Shown here piece by piece: positions 34,590 to 45,930 of a stretch of 64,000 nt of DNA. The stretch lies in the NCBI RefSeq assembly GCF_004342065.1, contig NZ_SLZU01000006.1, positions 62,001 to 126,000 on the forward strand, in the 5' to 3' direction. Made by a program: the position numbers and the translations under genes. Numbering within the stretch: position 1 is the first letter of the stretch; each line of letters starts with the position of its first letter. Under the pieces are notes generated by a model. The model searched no databases and was not told the DNA's origin. It saw nothing but the letters and a program-made list of their open reading frames with translations. The DNA is from Primorskyibacter sedentarius. GTDB taxonomy: Bacteria; Pseudomonadota; Alphaproteobacteria; Rhodobacterales; Rhodobacteraceae.

Positions 34590-35267
34590 TCAGGCCTTGC
34601 TGCGCTTGCGGCGTATCAGGGCGATGCCACCCAGACCGGTCAGCAGGAGGGGAAGCCCTGCGGGCACCGGAACGGGCGCAACATTGGTGGAGAAGTCTGC
34701 GCTGACGAGCGACTGGTTGGTGTCGCTGTCAAGGAAGGTCAGCTTGTAGCCGCCGGTCGCGGAACCGAGGTTGTCAAGGAAGCTTTGGCCCTGCGCTGCT
34801 GCTCTGCTGGTGACGGAAAAGGCACCGGAGGACAGGTCGTAGCTGTTGCCCGACGACTCTTCGACGATTTCCCACAGCGCCAGCTGGAAGCCCGCGTTGC
34901 GCGTGTTGTCGCTGCCAAGCGAGGCGTAGTGGCTGGTGAACAGGCGGTCGATGTCCTTGACAGCCGTGTCGCTGAACCAGCCATCCGCAAGGGTCGTCAC
35001 CTTGTAGGCAACGCCGTCCGCGATGTGGTGGGCGAGGTCAAGACAATAGGCCAAGAAGCTTTCGCCTGCGGTGGTTTCCATCTTGAACTGTGCCGCCAGA
35101 ACGCTCATGCGTCCCTGCGAGGAAGCGTCAATTCTTGTGTAGGCATTTGCGCCCACAGAATAGTCTGCCGTAACTGTCGAAGCAGACGCACCGGTTGCCA
35201 GGACGCCTGTCAGCACACAAGCGGAAGCCGCCAAGGCAAAAGATCTTCTGAACTTGTTAGTTTTCAT
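34590..35267 (-). CDS. VPLPA-CTERM sorted protein with Cys/Gln thioester-like signature
   Basis: A 225-residue secreted protein: signal peptide at residues 1-29 (cleavage near GASA/STV), a mature domain, and a C-terminal sorting signal from about 196 (VPVPAGLPLLLTGLGG, then basic RRKRSKA), the VPLPA-CTERM type handled by an exosortase. The mature part has a cysteine in AYCLDL (Cys75) and a glutamine in FQLALW (Gln128), the spacing and contexts of bacterial thioester domains that bond covalently to host or substrate surfaces. That reading is inference. Its - strand promoter would lie in the gap before anmK. Confidence 0.8.
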   Translation of the reverse strand: MKTNKFRRSFALAASACVLTGVLATGASASTVTADYSVGANAYTRIDASSQGRMSVLAAQFKMETTAGESFLAYCLDLAHHIADGVAYKVTTLADGWFSDTAVKDIDRLFTSHYASLGSDNTRNAGFQLALWEIVEESSGNSYDLSSGAFSVTSRAAAQGQSFLDNLGSATGGYKLTFLDSDTNQSLVSADFSTNVAPVPVPAGLPLLLTGLGGIALIRRKRSKA

Positions 35268-35653
35268 TTCAATTTTCTCACTTGTTACCAATCGCACCAT
35301 TCGCGAGTTTTTCCGCTAGTGTCTTGCGGGTTAAGACCGTCGCGATACGCTCACGTAGATACATTTAACCTACCTCGCTCTTATAGGGGGAAATCCCTTA
35401 AAACTTTAGCTTTCCGCTGCGTCAGAACGGGCTCACGGGCCGACTGTGGCCGATTTGCAGAGTTTGCGTCCGTAAAGTTACCTATGTATTCGCGCCATGC
35501 GTGTGTTGGCGGCGTAAATGCTCGTGAGGTTTCTTTGGAATCGCCGGGCTTGGCGGCGGAAAATAAGGACGAATCATGTGTCGGGACTTGCATAACTGCG
35601 GTCTTCGTTTCAGATCGAACCAGGATGTGGGATCGGACAGAGGCGGCGACAGG
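35268..35653. other. Divergent intergenic region before the VPLPA-CTERM gene and anmK
   Basis: The 386 bases hold no convincing gene. They are A+T-richer near the VPLPA-CTERM start (35268-35400) and contain TTAAG and TTAACC motifs, and a GGGGGAAATCCC inverted repeat near 35386. Promoters for both genes must lie here, but I cannot assign them with confidence. The anmK ATG has only a weak ribosome site (ACAGG). Confidence 0.5.
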
Positions 35654-36745
35654 ATGAAGAAAAGCGGCAGCATCATGGCTTTGGGGGCCATGTCCGGAAC
35701 CTCTTTGGATGGCGTCGATGCGGCCATGCTTCTGACCGACGGTGTCGAGATCCAGAGCTTTGGCACCACCGATTACCGGCCCTATTCGGCAGAGGAAGTC
35801 ACCGCTTTGCGGGCGGCGCTTGGAAAGTGGCCGGAGGACGATCTGGGACAGGCGCCAGAGGTGACACATTCAGCCCATCTGGATCTTCTGTCACGTTTTG
35901 AGGGGGCAGAGGTGGTTGGGTTTCACGGCCAGACGCTCGCGCATGATCCGCAGGGGCGGGGCACCCATCAGATGGGCGACGGGGCGTCGCTGTCACGGTC
36001 GCTGGGCGTGCCGGTCGTGTGGGATTTTCGCAGCAAGGATGTGGCATCGGGCGGCGAAGGCGCGCCGCTTGCGCCGTTTTTTCACTTCGCCTGCGCGCGG
36101 TGGATCGGGGCGGATGCGCCGATGTGCTTTCTCAACCTCGGAGGGGTCGGCAATCTGACATGGATCGACCCGACGAAATCCGCGCCCGAGGAAGAGGGCG
36201 CCTTGCTCGCCTTCGATACCGGGCCCGCGAACGCGCCTCTCAATGATCTCATGATGCGGCGCCGGGGGCTTAATTGTGATCGGGACGGGGCCTTGGCAGC
36301 CTCTGGCAAAGTGTCTGAACGGGCCTTGGGGGCATTTCTCAAAAACGCATTCTTTGCCAAACGCCCGCCAAAATCTCTCGACAGGGACGACTTTAACGAA
36401 GCGCTGAGCCTGACAGAGACGCTGGAGGATGCCGACGCGGCGGCGACGCTGACGGCGATGTCGGCCGCGGCGGTCAAGCAGGGCATGTCATTCTGCCCAA
36501 GCCCGCCGGACCGCGTGCTTGTGACAGGGGGTGGGCGGCTAAACCCCGTCATGATGCAGATGTTGCAGGAGATGCTGGGATGCCCCGTCATGCCTGTTGA
36601 AACGGTCGGGCTGGACGGAGATATGCTTGAGGCGCAGGCCTTTGCCTACCTGGCCGTCCGTGTCCTGCGGGGTCTGCCGACCTCTGCCCCTTCGACGACA
36701 GGGGTCGGCGTGCCCGTGGTCGGCGGCACGGTCAGCATGCCCTGA
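35654..36745 (+). CDS. anmK: Anhydro-N-acetylmuramic acid kinase
   Basis: A 363-residue sugar kinase of the hexokinase/actin fold that phosphorylates and opens 1,6-anhydro-N-acetylmuramate in cell-wall recycling. Family motifs: [16 protein letters not shown] near the start, [34 protein letters not shown] and CVTGGG-like [15 protein letters not shown]. Length is as usual. The start at MKKSGS was chosen over an upstream frame that lacks family resemblance. Confidence 0.93.
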   Translation: MKKSGSIMALGAMSGTSLDGVDAAMLLTDGVEIQSFGTTDYRPYSAEEVTALRAALGKWPEDDLGQAPEVTHSAHLDLLSRFEGAEVVGFHGQTLAHDPQGRGTHQMGDGASLSRSLGVPVVWDFRSKDVASGGEGAPLAPFFHFACARWIGADAPMCFLNLGGVGNLTWIDPTKSAPEEEGALLAFDTGPANAPLNDLMMRRRGLNCDRDGALAASGKVSERALGAFLKNAFFAKRPPKSLDRDDFNEALSLTETLEDADAAATLTAMSAAAVKQGMSFCPSPPDRVLVTGGGRLNPVMMQMLQEMLGCPVMPVETVGLDGDMLEAQAFAYLAVRVLRGLPTSAPSTTGVGVPVVGGTVSMP

Positions 36746-36962
36746 TCAAGGGATATCATCGCTTGACGCGCCCTTGCGTGCCGTCGCGATTCGCCTGATT
36801 GCCCTTGTGCCTGCCGGTTGATCCCGAAAGGTCATCTTTTTGTTCTTTACGAGCGTCAAGGTATAGTAAGAATGTCACCATCAAGCGGTTTGTTGCATGA
36901 AGGCCGCAAGACAGGCTAAACCGGTGTTAGACTCTTGATCGAGGATGCGGTAGAGAACCCTC

Positions 36963-36974
36963 GTTAGCGCTAAC
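36963..36974. promoter_or_regulatory. CceR-type operator upstream of zwf
   Basis: The perfect 12-base palindrome GTTAGCGCTAAC lies 53 bases before the zwf ATG. It is identical to the site upstream of eno and agrees with the TTAGCGCTAA-type motif reported for CceR/PckR, LacI-family regulators of central carbon metabolism in alphaproteobacteria. Confidence 0.75.
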
Positions 36975-37027
36975 GTGCGCGATGCGTAGACCCGCAATCG
37001 CGTCCTATAATCGGAGCCCGAGACCAG

Positions 37028-38482
37028 ATGGTATCCCGCGTCATCCCTGTTGAGCCATTCGATCTTGTCATATTCGGCGGCACCGGCGACCTGGCCCGCC
37101 GCAAGATCTTGCCCGGCCTGTTCCGCAGATTCTGCGCAGGCCAGATGCCCGACGAGGCCCGCATCATCGGCGCGGCCCGTTCCGATATCGACGATGATGG
37201 CTATCGCAAGATGGTCGCCGAGGCGATCACCGAATTCGGCAATGGCTTTACCTGCGAAGCCAAGACCCTGGACGCGTTTCTTGAACGCATCGGCTATGTC
37301 GCTGTGGACGCGACCGGCACCGGAGGCTGGGACGAGCTGACCAGTCGCATCCGCGATGGCGTTGTGCATGCCTTCTATTTCTCGGTCGGGCCGTCGTTGT
37401 TTGGTGACATCGCGGAGCGGCTGCATTCCCACGGTCTGGCCAGGGAAGACGCGCGCATCGTCGTGGAAAAACCCTTTGGCCGCGACCTGCAATCGGCCCG
37501 CGCGCTGAATGCCACGCTGGCAGAGCATTTCCGCGAAGATCAGATTTACCGGATCGATCACTATCTGGGCAAGGAAACGGTCCAGAACCTGATGGCTGTG
37601 CGCTTTGGCAACGTGCTGTTCGAACCGCTGTGGAACGCGCAATACGTGGACCACATCCAGATCACCGTGGCCGAAACCGTCGGTGTTGGCGGGCGCGGGG
37701 GGTATTACGACAAATCCGGCGCCATGCGGGACATGGTGCAAAACCACCTGATGCAGCTTTTGTGCCTCATCGCGATGGAGCCGCCCTCGAAGTTTGAACC
37801 GGACGAGGTGCGCGACGAAAAGCTCAAGGTGATCCGCGCGCTGGAACCGGTGGACCCGCATCATATCGTGCGCGGGCAATATGCGGCAGGCGGCGACGAG
37901 GCCAGCTACCGCGAACATGCCGAAGATCCGCGTTCGACGACGGAAAGCTTTATTGCGCTGAAGGCCCATATCTCTAACTGGCGATGGGCGGGAACGCCCT
38001 TCTACCTGCGCACCGGCAAGCGGCTGAAGGCCCGGACCTCTGAGATCGCGGTTGTGTTCAAGGACGCGCCCCATTCGATTTTCGGCGTAGATGCCGGCCG
38101 GCACCGCAATGTGCTGGCGATCCGGTTGCAACCGAATGAAGGCATGACGCTGGACGTCACCATCAAGGAGCCGGGCCCGGGCGGCATGCGCCTGATCGAT
38201 GTGCCGCTGGACATGAGCTTTGCCGACGCGCTTGGTGAAGAGGCGGAAGAGGTGACAGATGCCTATGAACGCCTCATCATGGATGTGATCCGTGGCAACC
38301 AGACGCTGTTCATGCGCGGCGACGAGGTCGAGGCCGCCTGGGCCTGGACCGATCCGCTGATCGAAGGCTGGCAGAACCGTGGTGACGTGCCCAAACCTTA
38401 TGACCCCGGCACATCCGGCCCCGACGATTCGATGATGCTGATGCATCGCGACGGGCGCCGCTGGAGGGAGCTGAAAAAGTGA
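37028..38482 (+). CDS. zwf: Glucose-6-phosphate 1-dehydrogenase
   Basis: A 484-residue G6PDH, first step of the Entner-Doudoroff and oxidative pentose phosphate routes. The nucleotide motif GGTGDLA is at residues 17-23 and the substrate signature RIDHYLGKE at about 175-183. The C-terminal half holds the usual RTGKRL and FKDAPHS segments. A perfect CceR-type palindrome stands just upstream, and the stop codon overlaps the pgl start, so zwf, pgl and pgi form one operon. Confidence 0.97.
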   Translation: MVSRVIPVEPFDLVIFGGTGDLARRKILPGLFRRFCAGQMPDEARIIGAARSDIDDDGYRKMVAEAITEFGNGFTCEAKTLDAFLERIGYVAVDATGTGGWDELTSRIRDGVVHAFYFSVGPSLFGDIAERLHSHGLAREDARIVVEKPFGRDLQSARALNATLAEHFREDQIYRIDHYLGKETVQNLMAVRFGNVLFEPLWNAQYVDHIQITVAETVGVGGRGGYYDKSGAMRDMVQNHLMQLLCLIAMEPPSKFEPDEVRDEKLKVIRALEPVDPHHIVRGQYAAGGDEASYREHAEDPRSTTESFIALKAHISNWRWAGTPFYLRTGKRLKARTSEIAVVFKDAPHSIFGVDAGRHRNVLAIRLQPNEGMTLDVTIKEPGPGGMRLIDVPLDMSFADALGEEAEEVTDAYERLIMDVIRGNQTLFMRGDEVEAAWAWTDPLIEGWQNRGDVPKPYDPGTSGPDDSMMLMHRDGRRWRELKK

Positions 38483-39150
38483 AGCTGATCGAATATCCGG
38501 ACCGCGAAATGCTGGCGATCGACCTGGCGGACAAGCTGGCGTCGGAACTGCGCGCCGCGCTGGAAAGCCACGACCGCGTCACCCTGGCTGTGCCGGGTGG
38601 AACCTCGCCCGGCCCGGTCTTTGACGCGCTGTGCGGCGTCCGGCTGGATTGGGGCCGCGTCGACGTGATGCTGACCGATGAACGCTGGGTGCCAGAGGTT
38701 CACGAACGCTCCAACACCCGGTTGCTGCGCGAGCGCCTTCTGACCGGACACGCGTCAGAGGCGCGCCTCGTGCCGCTTTACGCCGAATCCCGCGCGCCAG
38801 AGGATGTTCTGGTCGAGATCGAGCATGACATCGTGCCGCGCCTGCCGCTGAACATCGTTCTGCTTGGCATGGGCGCGGATATGCACACGGCCTCGATCTT
38901 TCCGGGTGCGGACCTTCTGGAAGAGGCGCTGGCACCGGATGCGCCGGTTCTGCTGCCGATGCGCGCGCCCGGCGCGCCGGAGCCGCGCATCACGATCACC
39001 GCGCATGTGCTCAACGGCGCGCTGGCCAAACATCTGCTGATATTCGGGACCGAAAAGCGCGAAGCGCTGGAAAGGGCCCGTCACCTTTCACCGTCCGAGG
39101 CCCCGATTGCGGCCGTGCTTGACGGGATGACAGTTCACTGGGCGGAGTAG
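38479..39150 (+). CDS. pgl: 6-Phosphogluconolactonase
   Basis: A 223-residue lactonase of the DevB/Pgl family that hydrolyses 6-phosphogluconolactone. Motifs: VPGGTSPGPVFDAL, DVMLTDERWVPEVHERSN and GMGADMHTASIFPGA. The start is GTG at 38479, overlapping the zwf TGA (GTGA), which implies translational coupling between two sequential enzymes of the pathway. Confidence 0.95.
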   Translation: MKLIEYPDREMLAIDLADKLASELRAALESHDRVTLAVPGGTSPGPVFDALCGVRLDWGRVDVMLTDERWVPEVHERSNTRLLRERLLTGHASEARLVPLYAESRAPEDVLVEIEHDIVPRLPLNIVLLGMGADMHTASIFPGADLLEEALAPDAPVLLPMRAPGAPEPRITITAHVLNGALAKHLLIFGTEKREALERARHLSPSEAPIAAVLDGMTVHWAE

Positions 39151-39156
39151 ACTTCG

Positions 39157-40764
39157 ATGACTTGGGACGATCTGAAAGACGCGGCCGAAGCGGTCCGCAC
39201 CCGGCACATGCTGACCCTGTTCGAGGACGACACCCGCGCGGACGGGTTCAGCCTGGATGCGCTGGGGATGCGGTTCGACTATTCCAAGACCAATATTGAT
39301 GCCGCCGCACGGGCCATGCTGATCGAGATCGCGCGTGAAGCGCGGGTCGAGGCCAAGCGTGACGAAATGTTCGCCGGTGCCAAGATCAACGACACCGAGG
39401 GCCGCGCCGTGCTGCACACCGCGCTGCGCAATCTTGACGGTGACCCGGTCATTGTTGACGGGGCCGACGTGATGCCCGGCGTGCTGGACGGGCTGGACAA
39501 GACAGTGGCCTTTGCCGAGGCGGTCCGCGACGGCAGCTTTACGGGGCAGGGCGGCAAGATCACGGATGTGGTCAATATCGGCATCGGCGGGTCTGACCTT
39601 GGCCCCGCAATGGCGACACTGGCGCTGGCACCTTATCATGACGGGCCGCGCTGCCACTTCGTCTCGAACGTTGATGGCGCGCATATCGCCGACACGCTGC
39701 GCGGGCTGGACCCGACCACGACGCTGGTGATCGTGGCCTCAAAGACATTCACCACGATCGAGACGATGACCAACGCGCGCACCGCCAAAGCGTGGATGTC
39801 CGAGAAAGTCACGGACCCGGCGGCGCAATTTGCGGCCGTCTCCACCTCGCTTGAGAAAACCGGCGATTTCGGCATCGCGTCGGAACGTGTCTTTGGCTTC
39901 GAGGATTGGGTCGGCGGGCGCTATTCGATGTGGGGGCCGATCGGTCTTGCGCTGATGATTGCAATTGGTGGCGACGCTTTCCGCGCCTTCCTGCGGGGCG
40001 CGCAGGCGATGGATACGCATTTCCGGGCAACCAAGCTGGAAGAGAATATGCCGGTGCTGCTCGCGCTGGTGGGGATCTGGCACAATCAGGGCTGCGGCTA
40101 TGCCACCCGCGCCGTGTTGCCCTATGATCAGCGGCTGTCGCGGCTGCCCGCCTATCTGCAACAGCTGGAGATGGAGAGCAACGGCAAGCGTGTCGCGATG
40201 GATGGCTTTACGCTCGATGTCGATTCCGGCCCCGTTGTCTGGGGCGAACCCGGCACGAACGGCCAGCACGCCTTCTACCAGTTGATCCATCAGGGCACGC
40301 GGGTAATCCCGTGTGAATTCATGGTCGCCGCCGAAGGGCACGAGCCGGAGCTTGCGCATCACCATACGCTGCTGATTGCCAACTGCCTTGCCCAGTCAGA
40401 GGCGCTTCTGCGCGGTCGTTCGCTGGACGAAGCACGCAAGATGATGGCGGACAAGGGATTTACCGGCGACGAGCTGGAGCGTCAGGCCCGCCACCGCGTC
40501 TTCCCCGGCAACCGCCCCTCAACCACGCTTGTCTACCCGCAGTTGACGCCAGAAATGCTGGGCCAGATCGTGGCGCTGTACGAACATCGGGTGTTCGTCG
40601 AAGGCGTGATCCTTGGCATCAACTCGTTTGACCAATGGGGCGTGGAACTGGGCAAGGAACTGGCCACGTCGCTTGGTCCGGTTGTCGCGGGCGAGACCGG
40701 CGCAGAGGGCAAGGATGCCTCCACCCGGACGCTCGTGGAATTTGTTCTCAGACATCGCGGCTGA
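39157..40764 (+). CDS. pgi: Glucose-6-phosphate isomerase
   Basis: A 535-residue phosphoglucose isomerase. Signature segments include [35 protein letters not shown], the lysine/glutamate/histidine region [16 protein letters not shown] and [13 protein letters not shown]. It starts 6 bases after the pgl stop and ends the zwf-pgl-pgi operon. Length agrees with the E. coli-type enzyme. Confidence 0.97.
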   Translation: MTWDDLKDAAEAVRTRHMLTLFEDDTRADGFSLDALGMRFDYSKTNIDAAARAMLIEIAREARVEAKRDEMFAGAKINDTEGRAVLHTALRNLDGDPVIVDGADVMPGVLDGLDKTVAFAEAVRDGSFTGQGGKITDVVNIGIGGSDLGPAMATLALAPYHDGPRCHFVSNVDGAHIADTLRGLDPTTTLVIVASKTFTTIETMTNARTAKAWMSEKVTDPAAQFAAVSTSLEKTGDFGIASERVFGFEDWVGGRYSMWGPIGLALMIAIGGDAFRAFLRGAQAMDTHFRATKLEENMPVLLALVGIWHNQGCGYATRAVLPYDQRLSRLPAYLQQLEMESNGKRVAMDGFTLDVDSGPVVWGEPGTNGQHAFYQLIHQGTRVIPCEFMVAAEGHEPELAHHHTLLIANCLAQSEALLRGRSLDEARKMMADKGFTGDELERQARHRVFPGNRPSTTLVYPQLTPEMLGQIVALYEHRVFVEGVILGINSFDQWGVELGKELATSLGPVVAGETGAEGKDASTRTLVEFVLRHRG

Positions 40765-40803
40765 CCGGATCGGCAGACAGCCAGATCATCGTCAACGTTA
40801 AAG

Positions 40804-40828
40804 AAGGGGCACGCTGATGCCCCTTTTT
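40804..40828 (+). terminator. Intrinsic terminator after pgi
   Basis: GGGGCA (40806-40811) pairs with TGCCCC (40818-40823), flanked by AA and TTTTT so that the stem can be extended. The run TTTTT (40824-40828) follows at once, 40 bases after the pgi stop. Confidence 0.85.
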
Positions 40829-41020
40829 CTTTATTTGCGCTTTATTTTCACGGCTCTATTGGGGGGATGATGACGGTCGAATGCCGACAGACCGGACTCA
40901 AACCTACCCAATTGAATAGCGTGCATACCCTGAATGCAGGATGGCTATCCGGTTGCGGAGGTCAAAATATCAAGGGGGAAAGAATAATAAAGAATAACCT
41001 TTGATCCAAAATATAGCTGG

Positions 41021-41035
41021 ATGGGTATTACCCAT
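41021..41035. promoter_or_regulatory. Perfect palindrome upstream of the orphan gene
   Basis: ATGGGTATTACCCAT is an exact palindrome around the central T. It ends 28 bases before the ATG of the orphan gene and is preceded by an A+T-rich stretch (40970-41010) suited to a promoter. No known operator is recognised. Confidence 0.55.
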
Positions 41036-41063
41036 ATGTACGCCAGTAGATGAACGAGTGGGG

Positions 41064-41306
41064 ATGGATATGAAGAATTCACAGGAAACCTGGATTTTCG
41101 ATGTGCTGTACGATCTTGTGAAAGCGTCGATGAAAAGCGGAAATTATACGCTTTGCGAAGATCTGGCATCCATCGCGCGGGCCTATGACAGGCGAATTCA
41201 TCGGGTCAGCAAGCTGGATGAAATCACCATGAATGTCCAACAATTGGCACAATTTACGTCGGCCGTGAATGCGGATGTCGCACCAAAGTTTGTAATGTCG
41301 GACTGA
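41064..41306 (+). CDS. Orphan 80-residue protein in an A+T-rich island
   Basis: A small acidic-to-neutral, helix-rich protein: WIFDVLYDLVKASMKSGNYT and LCEDLASIARAYDRRIHR read as two amphipathic helices, followed by a less regular end. The general look (a short protein with LYDL and a second helix) recalls small alphaproteobacterial proteins of unknown function, but no family is assigned. ATG 41064 was chosen, with ATG 41070 as an alternative; TTG 41001 would put the palindrome inside the gene. Codon use and base composition are A+T-richer than the neighbours pgi and eno, which suggests transfer or relaxed selection. An inverted repeat follows its stop. Confidence 0.6.
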   Translation: MDMKNSQETWIFDVLYDLVKASMKSGNYTLCEDLASIARAYDRRIHRVSKLDEITMNVQQLAQFTSAVNADVAPKFVMSD

Positions 41307-41318
41307 ATAGGATGTCAA

Positions 41319-41351
41319 TTAACGTGTTAGATAAAACCTCTAACAAGTTAA
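41319..41351 (+). repeat. Imperfect inverted repeat after the orphan gene
   Basis: TTAACGTGTTAGA (41319-41331) and TCTAACAAGTTAA (41339-41351) pair over 13 bases with one mismatch and a seven-base loop, beginning 13 bases after the stop. No T tract follows; it may be a rho-independent-like end, a processing stem or an operator. Confidence 0.5.
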
Positions 41352-41359
41352 AATATAGA

Positions 41360-41388
41360 AAGGGCCCTGCCGTAATGGCGGGGCCCTT
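41360..41388 (-). terminator. Terminator after eno
   Basis: AAGGGCCC (41360-41367) and GGGCCCTT (41381-41388) with an inner GCC/GGC pair form a strong stem 25 bases after the eno stop. On the - strand it runs into CTTTCTATATTTT, so termination is plausible; on the + strand it would also close the orphan gene transcript. Confidence 0.7.
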
Positions 41389-41412
41389 CTGATCTCAGCA
41401 AAGGGTCCGGAC

Positions 41413-43706
<2,294 letters not shown>

Positions 43707-43820
43707 GAAACGGCCTTTGTCGGTCAGAGGGCAGGGCAGTCAATGCCTCGCCCTAGACCAGCGCAGCCGGAATGGCCAGTGCGCCGGGCGCACAACCTGA
43801 CCTGCGTCAGGGCACAGGGC

Positions 43821-44243
43821 TCAGCCGCGTTTGCGCGGCGTGATCGGCACGCCGTAAAGCTCCATCCGGTGGCCCTTCAGGCGATAGCCAAGCTTTTCGG
43901 CGATCTTTTCCTGCAGCGCCTCGATATCCGGGTCGACGAATTCGATCACTTCGCCGGATTGCATGTCGATCAGGTGGTCGTGGTGGTCGCGTTCCGCATC
44001 CTCGTATCGCGCGCGGCCATCGCCAAATTCCAGCCGCTCCAGAATGCCTGCCTCTTCAAACAGCTTGACCGTCCGGTAAACGGTCGCGATCGAAATGGCC
44101 GCGTCACGCGCACTGGCCCGCGCATAAAGCTCTTCCACATCCGGGTGGTCGGTGGCCTCTTCCAGCACCTGCGCGATTGTCCGGCGCTGGTCGGTCATGC
44201 GCAGGCCATTGGCCTCGCAGCGTGCGATGATCGTGTCGGTCAT
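43821..44243 (-). CDS. Fur-family metal regulator, probably Mur type
   Basis: A 140-residue Fur-superfamily repressor: winged helix at about residues 10-80 (LRMTDQRRTIAQVLEEA, SIATVYRTVKLFEEAGIL) and a dimerisation domain with the metal-binding HHDH at 87-90. The CxxC zinc motifs of many Fur proteins are missing (the only cysteine is Cys9), the pattern seen in alphaproteobacterial Fur orthologues that act as manganese regulators (Mur). That assignment is inference. It is transcribed away from the helicase gene. Confidence 0.85.
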   Translation of the reverse strand: MTDTIIARCEANGLRMTDQRRTIAQVLEEATDHPDVEELYARASARDAAISIATVYRTVKLFEEAGILERLEFGDGRARYEDAERDHHDHLIDMQSGEVIEFVDPDIEALQEKIAEKLGYRLKGHRMELYGVPITPRKRG

Positions 44244-44655
44244 CAGAACTTCCCCGGTTTCGTGGCCTCGACGTTTAACGAATACCCATGCTGGGGGCCA
44301 AGCCTAAATTTCCGCCCCCATGCGACTTCCTGCCGGATGACATTGGGACGTGGCCCCCAGGGCACGACATGGCCGGGCCTCGCGCGGCGGTCCCACGCCG
44401 GGTTGACTTTGCGGGGCCGTGCCCTCATATGCCTGCTAACGGTACTCCCTGCCGCGTGAGCAGGACGGGCCGCGCCCAATGTGGCGCCCCTGATCGGAGT
44501 GCCGGGAATGCTTCCACGATCACGCATGGGGCAGCGGAGTTGAAGGGCAGGCGGGCAATCGGCTCGGCCGCCGGTTTTATCTCCGACCACCATGAGGGTG
44601 CCTCTGCGTGCCCGACCACGGCTGCGCATGTCGCGTGGCCAGAGAAGGATTTTCC
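44244..44655 (+). other. Gap between the Fur gene and the RNA helicase gene
   Basis: 412 bases in which I see no convincing gene: reading frames on both strands are proline/arginine-rich and lack family resemblance. TTGACT (44403-44408) with the -10-like TCATAT (44425-44430) at a 16-base spacing is a weak promoter candidate for the helicase, leaving a leader of about 215 bases. AGGGCACG (44359-44366) and CGTGCCCT (44418-44425) form an inverted repeat over this promoter. Confidence 0.45.
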
Positions 44656-45930
44656 TTGACGACTTTTGAATCCATGGGCCTTCCGGCCCAGTTGCTGAAA
44701 CGACTTGCTGACCTTGGGCTGGAAACACCCACCCCCATTCAGGAAAAAGCCATCCCCGAGGCGCTGAGCGGCCGCGACGTGATGGGCCTTGCCCAGACCG
44801 GCACCGGCAAGACCGCAGCTTTTGGCCTGCCGCTTGTCACCGCGATGCTGGCAGAGCCGGGCAAGCCTGCGCCCAAGACCGTGCGCGGCCTTGTACTGGC
44901 CCCGACCCGCGAGCTGGTCAACCAGATCGCGGCCACTTTGAAAGGCCTGACCGATGGCACACCGATCAAGGTGAACATCGTTGTGGGCGGCGCCTCGATC
45001 AATGCCCAGATCAACCGTCTGGCGCGCGGCACTGACCTTTTGGTTGCCACGCCGGGCCGCCTGATCGACCTGCTGGACCGTCGTGCCCTGGATCTGTCCA
45101 AGGCACGCTTTCTGGTGTTGGACGAAGCTGACCAGATGCTCGACATGGGCTTCATCCATGCGCTGCGCCGGATCACGCCGCACCTGTCCAAGGACCGCCA
45201 GTCCATGCTGTTCTCGGCCACCATGCCCAAGCAGATGGAAGAGCTTTCCGCAGGTTACCTGACCAACCCGGTCAAGGTGCAGGTTTCGCCTCCGGGCAAG
45301 GCTGCAGACAAGATCGACCAATGCATCCACTTTGTCGCCAAGGCGGAAAAGCCCGCGTTCCTTGTCGAACAGCTTGATGCCCACCGCGACGAACTGGCGC
45401 TGGTCTTCACTCGCACCAAGCACGGCGCTGACCGTCTGCTCAAGACGCTGGACAAGGCGGGTTATTCCGCGGCGGCCATTCACGGCAACAAGAGCCAGGG
45501 CCAGCGTGATCGCGCATTGCAGGCGTTCCGCGATGGCAAGATCAAGGTTCTGGTGGCGACGGATGTCGCGGCCCGTGGTCTGGACATCCCTGCCGTACGT
45601 CATGTCTATAACTTCGACCTGCCGAACGTGCCTGACAACTATGTGCACCGCATCGGACGCACGGCGCGCGCCGGGGCATCCGGCAAGGCTGTCGCCTTCT
45701 GCGCGCCTGACGAGATGGGCGAATTGAAGGCCATCCAGAAGGTGATGAAAGTCACCATTCCGGTGGCGTCCGGTCGCCCATGGGAACCTATTCCCGGTGC
45801 AGAGAAGGCCAAGCCGAAATCCGGTCAGCGTCGTCGTCGGTCCGGCGGTGGCGGTGGTGCCGGTGGCAATGGCGGCAACCGCGCCAAAAGCGGCAATGGC
45901 GGCGGACGCCAGCGCCGTCGCGCTGCCTGA
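44656..45930 (+). CDS. DEAD-box ATP-dependent RNA helicase, RhlE type
   Basis: A 424-residue DEAD-box helicase. Motifs in order: Q motif PTPIQEKAIPEAL, I AQTGTGKTA, Ia PTRELVNQI, Ib TPGRLID, II DEAD (VLDEADQML), III SAT, IV LVFTRTK, V ARGLDIPAV and VI HRIGRTARAG, followed by a basic Arg/Gly-rich tail of about 35 residues. It remodels RNA, for example during ribosome assembly or cold shock. TTG 44656 was chosen because AGAAGGA lies 6 bases upstream; ATG 44674 is the alternative start. Confidence 0.94.
   Translation: MTTFESMGLPAQLLKRLADLGLETPTPIQEKAIPEALSGRDVMGLAQTGTGKTAAFGLPLVTAMLAEPGKPAPKTVRGLVLAPTRELVNQIAATLKGLTDGTPIKVNIVVGGASINAQINRLARGTDLLVATPGRLIDLLDRRALDLSKARFLVLDEADQMLDMGFIHALRRITPHLSKDRQSMLFSATMPKQMEELSAGYLTNPVKVQVSPPGKAADKIDQCIHFVAKAEKPAFLVEQLDAHRDELALVFTRTKHGADRLLKTLDKAGYSAAAIHGNKSQGQRDRALQAFRDGKIKVLVATDVAARGLDIPAVRHVYNFDLPNVPDNYVHRIGRTARAGASGKAVAFCAPDEMGELKAIQKVMKVTIPVASGRPWEPIPGAEKAKPKSGQRRRRSGGGGGAGGNGGNRAKSGNGGGRQRRRAA

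Noticed and set aside
36881-38446. A 521-residue open frame opposite zwf
   Set aside because: The + strand encodes a complete G6PDH with all motifs; the opposite frame is a by-product of codon bias.
44243-44728. A 161-residue frame on the - strand between the Fur and helicase genes
   Set aside because: It is rich in Pro, Arg and Gly, has no ribosome site, and crosses the start of the helicase gene.
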